DNA from: CAVSUR01 sp052143655
GTDB lineage: Bacteria > Actinomycetota > Actinomycetes > Streptosporangiales > Streptosporangiaceae
Direction of reading: 5' to 3'
Assembly: GCA_052143655.1 (NCBI GenBank)
Contig: JBKQSL010000194.1
Location: 1 to 8,274, forward strand
DNA length: 8,274 nucleotides
Position numbers and translations under genes: made by a program. Under the pieces are notes generated by a model. That model ran no database searches. It worked only from the letters and a program-made list of their open reading frames with translations, and was not told the DNA's origin. Position 1 is the first letter of the stretch, and each line of letters opens with the position of its first letter. Positions 5,347 through 8,274 of this stretch are shown one piece after another.

Positions 5347-6702
5347 TCAGATGCTCTCGACGACTTGCAGCGGCGCGGTGGGGTCGTCGTGGTCATGGGC
5401 TGTCACCGTGTTGCCGCTCGGCGGCGGGACGGGCTGGGCCGGCAGCTGCCAGCCCTCGGCGTCCAGCGCCGCGATGAACGCGTCCACCAGCAGCGGGTCG
5501 AACTGGGTGCCCGCGCCCCTGCGCAGCTCCGCCACCGCCTCGGCGACGCTGCGGGCCTGACGGTAGGAACGGGTCGAGGTCATCGAGTCGAAGGCGTCGG
5601 CGACCGCGATGATCCGGGCGAACTCGGGGATCTCGTGCCCCGCGAAGCCCATCGGGTAGCCGCGGCCGTCCACCCGCTCGTGATGATGCATGATGCCGGC
5701 CAGCGCCTCGGTGAGGAAGCCGATCTCGCGGACGATCTCCAGGCCGCGCATCGGATGCAGCTGGATCGCCGCGTACTCCTCCTCGGTCAGCGGGCCGGTC
5801 TTCTGCAGCACCTTGGTGGGTACGCCCAGCTTGCCGACGTCGTGCAGCATGCCGGCGAACATGATCGCGTCCACCCGGTCCGGCCGCATGCCCACCTGCC
5901 GGGCGATCATGCCCGAGCCGCGGGACACCCGCTCGCTGTGACCGCGGGTGTAGAAGTCCTTGGTCTCCACCGCCTGGCACAGCGCCTCCATCGTGGCGGC
6001 GTAGGCGCGCTGCTGCTCGGCAAACTGGCCCATCGCCCACCGGGCGACGAACAGCGGCACCAGCACCAGCACGGCGGCGAACGCGCTCACCACGGCCCAC
6101 AGGGCCGCGATGACCAGCCCGAGCGCCGCGTAGCCGAGGTCGGAGACCAGCAGCAGGACCAGGCTCGATTCCATCCTGATCCGCTGGGCGGCGGCGCCGC
6201 GCGGCCGGTTCAGCCGCAGCACGCCCCAGATGAGCAACGGGTTGGCCAGCACGTGCACGGCCGCGGCGCCGGCGAAGGGGCCAACGATGTGCAGGAAGGT
6301 GAGCGCGGTGGGCAGGCCGACCTTGCCGCCCAGGGCCACGTAGGTCGCGCCGGCGGCGAAGCCGGACAGCACGTTCATGGCGCCGTTGAAGAACCGGTCA
6401 GCCGGCCGCTGGCGGCGCGGGCTCACCATCGAGACCAGGCCGACCAGCGCGGCACCGAGCGGCCCCAGCAGGACTACCGCGGCCAGCGTGGCCGACGAGC
6501 TGGGCGACCAGGCTGACTGCCGGGCGCCCAGCGGCGTGGGGATGGAATTGCAGATCAGGAACAGCAGGCACAGCACGCCGAGCGTCCGCCACCACCACCA
6601 CGACCCGGCCATGTCCGGGCGCGGCGCGAAGACGAGGACGGCAGCTGCCGACGCGACGATCACCGCGATGTAGAGCCGCGCGGCACCGGAGACCCTGCCC
6701 AT
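5347..6702 (-). CDS. Membrane HD-GYP domain protein, probable cyclic di-GMP phosphodiesterase
   Basis: Predicted 451-residue membrane protein: about six to seven hydrophobic segments in residues 9-222, then a complete HD-GYP domain at about 237-415. All hallmarks are present: GHSERVSR (His255), MLHDVGKLGVP (His287-Asp288, Lys291), QLHP (His316), IMHHHERVDGRGYP (His339-341, Gly-Tyr-Pro 348-350), IPEFARIIAVADAFDSM (Asp369) and TSTRSYR. HD-GYP enzymes hydrolyse cyclic di-GMP at a two- or three-metal centre. The membrane part has no recognised ligand-binding motif, so the signal sensed is unknown. The Pro-rich C-terminal tail (after 420) carries HDHDD. The start is taken as ATG 6702, right before the first membrane helix, with GAGGGGG just upstream. 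A TTG at 6774 in the same frame would add 24 Ser/Gly/Ala-rich residues and also has an AGGGG nearby, so it is a real alternative. This is probably the first gene of a four-gene operon running left to 3296. Confidence 0.9.
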   Translation of the reverse strand: MGRVSGAARLYIAVIVASAAAVLVFAPRPDMAGSWWWWRTLGVLCLLFLICNSIPTPLGARQSAWSPSSSATLAAVVLLGPLGAALVGLVSMVSPRRQRPADRFFNGAMNVLSGFAAGATYVALGGKVGLPTALTFLHIVGPFAGAAAVHVLANPLLIWGVLRLNRPRGAAAQRIRMESSLVLLLVSDLGYAALGLVIAALWAVVSAFAAVLVLVPLFVARWAMGQFAEQQRAYAATMEALCQAVETKDFYTRGHSERVSRGSGMIARQVGMRPDRVDAIMFAGMLHDVGKLGVPTKVLQKTGPLTEEEYAAIQLHPMRGLEIVREIGFLTEALAGIMHHHERVDGRGYPMGFAGHEIPEFARIIAVADAFDSMTSTRSYRQARSVAEAVAELRRGAGTQFDPLLVDAFIAALDAEGWQLPAQPVPPPSGNTVTAHDHDDPTAPLQVVESI

Positions 6703-6704
6703 AA

Positions 6705-6711
6705 CCCCCTC
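6705..6711 (-). promoter_or_regulatory. Ribosome binding site favouring the 6702 start of the HD-GYP gene
   Basis: GAGGGGG on the minus strand, directly followed by TT and ATG 6702. Read as GAGGG the spacing is four bases, somewhat short but usable. It is the main reason for preferring ATG 6702 over TTG 6774. Confidence 0.5.
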
Positions 6712-6852
6712 ACCCTGGCTATCGCCGGCCCCGCTCGCCCCGCCGTCCGCGGCAGCGCCGGAAGCGCTGCTCAACGGGCCCCTCGTCGTCCCAGCCGATA
6801 ACCGCGACTTACAGTAACGCGATCACCCGGATTCGTGTAGGCCTCTCCGCTA

Positions 6853-6873
6853 TTGTGTACGCTTGGTACACAA
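6853..6873. promoter_or_regulatory. 8-5-8 palindrome in an AT-rich gap, possible operator of the HD-GYP operon
   Basis: Arms TTGTGTAC (6853-6860) and GTACACAA (6866-6873) form a perfect inverted repeat around GCTTG. It lies in the most AT-rich stretch of the window, 151 bases upstream of ATG 6702 in the direction of transcription. This size and symmetry suit a dimeric repressor of the GntR, TetR or similar type; the protein is unknown. A poor -10-like CACAAT (6857-6852, minus strand) overlaps it. No good promoter could be fixed in the 6703-6998 gap. Confidence 0.45.
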
Positions 6874-6896
6874 ATAAACACGTAGAGTTACTGAAC

Positions 6897-6918
6897 AGAA
6901 CGGGCATATCCGCGTTCT
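6897..6918 (-). terminator. Second hairpin downstream of rsrA
   Basis: AGAACG (6897-6902) and CGTTCT (6913-6918) pair around a 10-base loop, about 80 bases past the rsrA stop. On the minus strand the stem is followed by GTTCAGTAACTCT, with only scattered T residues. A back-up terminator for sigR-rsrA is possible but weak. Confidence 0.25.
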
Positions 6919-6974
6919 TCTGGCGATCCGCCTCGTGCCCGGGGAGAACGGCGGGCCCGGCAGTCAGTCAGCCA

Positions 6975-6992
6975 GCGCGCTGGAGAGCGCGC
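6975..6992 (-). terminator. GC hairpin just after the rsrA stop
   Basis: GCGCGC (6975-6980), 6-base loop TGGAGA, GCGCGC (6987-6992). It begins six bases after the rsrA stop codon in the reading direction. There is no T-run. A 12-bp self-complementary CCAGCGCGCTGG (6972-6983) overlaps it and could compete. It probably ends, or protects the 3' end of, the sigR-rsrA mRNA. Confidence 0.45.
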
Positions 6993-6998
6993 GCCGAC

Positions 6999-7280
6999 CT
7001 ACTCCACCCGCAGCTCGATCTCCAGCTCGGCACGTACCTCCTGGATCCGGCTCAGCACCTTGGTGCGCAGCTCGGTCGGCACTTGCTCGTGCCCGCAGTG
7101 CTTGTGCACCAGCCGCCGGACTGCCTCCTCAAGGCCGTACTCGCGCAGGCAGGGGCCGCACTCGTCCAGATGCTGGCGGACCTGGGCGACGCTTACCTCC
7201 TTCAGCTGGCCGTCGAGGTAGGAGTACACCCGGGCCAGTACCTCGCTACAGGGCACCTCATGCGGGTTTCCGCAGCTCAT
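6999..7280 (-). CDS. rsrA: Zinc-binding redox anti-sigma factor RsrA
   Basis: Predicted 93-residue cytoplasmic ZAS-family anti-sigma factor that holds SigR inactive and releases it when thiols are oxidised. The ZAS signature His37-x3-Cys41-x2-Cys44 (RQHLDECGPC) is intact, and Cys11 (HEVPCSEVL) supplies the fourth zinc ligand known from Streptomyces. The N-terminus MSCGNPHE is almost identical to Streptomyces RsrA, as is the block around LREYGLEEAVRRLV. Compared with the Streptomyces protein as I recall it, two of seven cysteines are replaced (31 by Val, 61 by His), leaving Cys3, 11, 41, 44 and 62, which includes the redox-active set. The start ATG overlaps the sigR stop (ATGA), so the pair is translationally coupled and probably made in balanced amounts. 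A GC hairpin follows the stop. Confidence 0.93.
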   Translation of the reverse strand: MSCGNPHEVPCSEVLARVYSYLDGQLKEVSVAQVRQHLDECGPCLREYGLEEAVRRLVHKHCGHEQVPTELRTKVLSRIQEVRAELEIELRVE

Positions 7281-7918
7281 TCTGCGTCCCTCCCCGGAGT
7301 CCCATCGGTTGCGGACGCCTCGGCGGAGGCGGTCGGCGCTGCGCGGACCATGCCCTGCTCGGCGGCATAGTCCTGCAGCATCTCGCGGAGCTGCCGGCGG
7401 CCGCGATGCAGCCGCGACATCACGGTCCCGATGGGCGTGCCCATGATGTCGGCGATTTCCTTGTAGGCGAAGCCCTCGACGTCGGCCAGGTATACCGCGA
7501 TCCGGAAGTCCTCCGGCAGGGCCTGCAGGGCGGCCTTCACGTCCGAGTCCGGCAGCCGCTCGAGCGCCTCGGCCTCGGCGGACTTCAGGCCCGACGAGGA
7601 ATGCGACGCGGCCCTGGCGATCTGCCAGTCCTCGATCTCCTCCGCGCTGGAGCGCTGCGGCTCGCGCTGGCGCTTGCGGTAGGAGTTGATGAACGTGTTG
7701 GTCAGGATGCGGAACAGCCACGCCTTGAGGTTGGTACCCGGCTGGAACTGATGGAACGAGGCATAGGCCTTCGCGAATGTCTCCTGGACCAGGTCCTCGG
7801 CGTCCGCCGGATTGCGGGTCATCCGCATGCCGGCCGCGTAGAGCTGATCCAGGTACGGCAGCACGTCCTGCTCGAACCGCTGACTGCGCTGCTCCAGTGT
7901 CTCCGGGACCGGACCCAC
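7277..7918 (-). CDS. sigR: ECF sigma factor SigR (thiol-oxidative stress)
   Basis: Predicted 213-residue group IV (ECF) sigma factor. Region 2 covers about residues 16-88 (MRMTRNPADAEDLVQETFAKAYASFHQF, GTNLKAWLFRILTNTFINSYRKRQREPQRS). Region 4 covers about 127-180 (LPEDFRIAVYLADVEGFAYKEIADIMGTPIGTVMSRLHRGRRQLREML). These are nearly identical to Streptomyces SigR, which switches on thioredoxin, mycothiol and protease genes under disulfide stress. The start chosen is GTG 7918, giving (M)GPVPET, close to the MGPVTG start of Streptomyces SigR. Its GGAGGGG is very near (2 bases from the core). The frame remains open upstream through a SigR-type promoter (8063-8088), and GTG 8053 just below that promoter could start a form about 45 residues longer. 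The stop overlaps rsrA (ATGA). The C-terminal 25 residues are Ala/Ser/Thr-rich and variable in the family. Confidence 0.93.
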   Translation of the reverse strand: MGPVPETLEQRSQRFEQDVLPYLDQLYAAGMRMTRNPADAEDLVQETFAKAYASFHQFQPGTNLKAWLFRILTNTFINSYRKRQREPQRSSAEEIEDWQIARAASHSSSGLKSAEAEALERLPDSDVKAALQALPEDFRIAVYLADVEGFAYKEIADIMGTPIGTVMSRLHRGRRQLREMLQDYAAEQGMVRAAPTASAEASATDGTPGRDAE

Positions 7919-7971
7919 CCCCTCCGCTGTCGCAGGCTGCGGCCGGGCCGGCCGCCATGCATCTGGGCCGG

Positions 7972-7977
7972 AGGATA
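7972..7977 (-). promoter_or_regulatory. Possible housekeeping -10 element for sigR
   Basis: TATCCT on the minus strand fits TANNNT and would start RNA about 47 bases before GTG 7918. Only a very poor -35 (TGAGCC, 17-base spacer) is present. Streptomyces sigR has a constitutive promoter in addition to the SigR-dependent one, which is why this is recorded. Confidence 0.25.
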
Positions 7978-8062
7978 CAACGCCGGCAAGCACGGGCTCA
8001 CGGGTGACTACCGCGAATGCATCTTCGCGCGGATAACAGCTGGCTAGCGGCACGGCTGGTGC

Positions 8063-8088
8063 AACGCGGCTGGCCAGCGCTTCATTCC
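8063..8088 (-). promoter_or_regulatory. SigR-dependent promoter of sigR (autoregulation)
   Basis: On the minus strand GGAAT (8088-8084), a spacer of exactly 18 bases, then GTT (8065-8063) followed by G. This equals the established SigR consensus GGAAT-N18-GTT without a mismatch. RNA should start near 8056-8058, about 140 bases upstream of GTG 7918. Positive feedback by SigR on its own gene is known in Streptomyces, so position and sequence agree. Confidence 0.85.
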
Positions 8089-8119
8089 GCCCGGGGCCGG
8101 GCGCGCCGGAGCGCTGGCC
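8072..8119. repeat. 10-bp inverted repeat around the SigR promoter -35
   Basis: GGCCAGCGCT (8072-8081) and AGCGCTGGCC (8110-8119) are perfectly complementary, with a 28-base loop. An inner stem GCCCGG/CCGGGC (8089-8094, 8097-8102) lies in that loop. It begins 11 bases past the stop of the upstream zinc-finger gene, so it may serve as that gene's terminator. The -35 element lies in the loop and the right part of the promoter spacer lies in one arm. Confidence 0.6.
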
Positions 8120-8130
8120 GGGGCGTGCCG

Positions 8131-8274
8131 CTAGCGCCGCTGCCGGTCCCGCCTGGCCTGGCAGGACACGCACCGGGCCGCCTCCGGCTTGGCCTCCAGC
8201 CTGCCCTCGGGTACCGGGCCGCCGCAGTCGACGCATGTTCCGTAGGTGCCGTGGTCGATGCGCGACAGCGCATC
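8131..8274 (-). CDS. DksA/TraR-type C4 zinc-finger protein, C-terminal part
   Basis: The last 47 residues of a protein whose start lies beyond the right edge; the frame enters the window intact. It shows the DksA/TraR zinc finger CVDC-x17-CVSC, preceded by ALSRIDHGTYGTC and containing GGPVPEGRLEAKPEAARC, the standard pattern of small actinobacterial members. Proteins of this type bind the RNA polymerase secondary channel or act as small regulators, but actinobacterial members often lack the DksA coiled-coil tip acids, and that part is not visible here. It lies on the same strand upstream of sigR, separated by a 10-bp inverted repeat and the SigR promoter, so it is probably a separate transcript. 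Confidence 0.88.
   Translation of the reverse strand, partial: DALSRIDHGTYGTCVDCGGPVPEGRLEAKPEAARCVSCQARRDRQRR

Noticed and set aside
5323..6516. Plus-strand open frame of 397 codons
   Set aside because: Antisense to the HD-GYP gene, His/Gln/Arg/Gly-rich and without motifs, whereas the minus strand shows every HD-GYP hallmark.
6703..6774. TTG 6774 as the start of the HD-GYP protein
   Set aside because: It would add 24 low-complexity Ser/Gly/Ala residues. ATG 6702 has its own GAGGGGG and directly precedes the first membrane helix. Not fully excluded.
6961..6970. Short CAGT repeat after rsrA
   Set aside because: Only about two and a half units; too short to count as a meaningful repeat.
6855..8047. 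Plus-strand open frames across rsrA and sigR
   Set aside because: The minus strand here encodes clear RsrA and SigR. The opposite frames show only shadow composition and start from no supported signal.

Overview
The window is very GC-rich DNA from an actinobacterium. The evidence is a SigR/RsrA redox sigma factor pair, a DasR-type GntR regulator, an IlvG-type thiamine diphosphate (ThDP) enzyme, a TB7.3-type mini biotin carrier, frequent GTG starts, ATGA stop-start overlaps and GGAGG-type ribosome sites. I would place it among the filamentous or streptomycete-like orders, but cannot name a genus. All similarities are judged from motifs and remembered family sequences; no search was run.

Left part (1-740): a decayed IS200/IS605-type element. 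A minus-strand tnpB remnant carries the N-terminal domain and the C-terminal zinc finger, but has lost the middle of the nuclease and is broken by three one-base shifts. Two compact 7-3-7 hairpins form the likely element tip on its right. Plus-strand block (787-3323): a DasR-like GntR/HutC regulator, a short gap with a 24-bp tandem repeat, then an IlvG-like acetolactate synthase homologue that may be translated from a leaderless mRNA.

Minus-strand block 1 (6702 down to 3296): a likely four-gene operon. In order it holds an intact membrane HD-GYP protein, a second membrane HD protein whose GYP half is degenerate, a 70-residue biotinyl carrier protein, and an FlK-type hotdog thioesterase coupled to it by an ATGA overlap. 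The thioesterase gene and ilvG converge and overlap by 28 bp at their 3' ends. A perfect 8-bp stem hairpin lies inside the shared stretch and could end transcription in both directions.

Minus-strand block 2 (8274 down to 6999): the C-terminal end of a DksA/TraR-type zinc-finger protein, then sigR and rsrA, again joined by an ATGA overlap. Upstream of sigR is an exact SigR-type promoter (GGAAT-N18-GTT), so the sigma factor very likely activates its own gene. The frame stays open from that promoter into sigR, with a GTG just after the expected start site, which would allow a longer isoform like the sigma-R' known in Streptomyces. An AT-rich 296-bp gap between rsrA and the HD-GYP operon holds terminator-like hairpins and an 8-5-8 palindrome that looks like an operator.

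The genes suggest two themes: thiol-oxidative stress control (sigR-rsrA), and next to it an uncharacterised membrane-signalling and acyl-CoA/biotin gene set. That second set is the most unusual part of the window.
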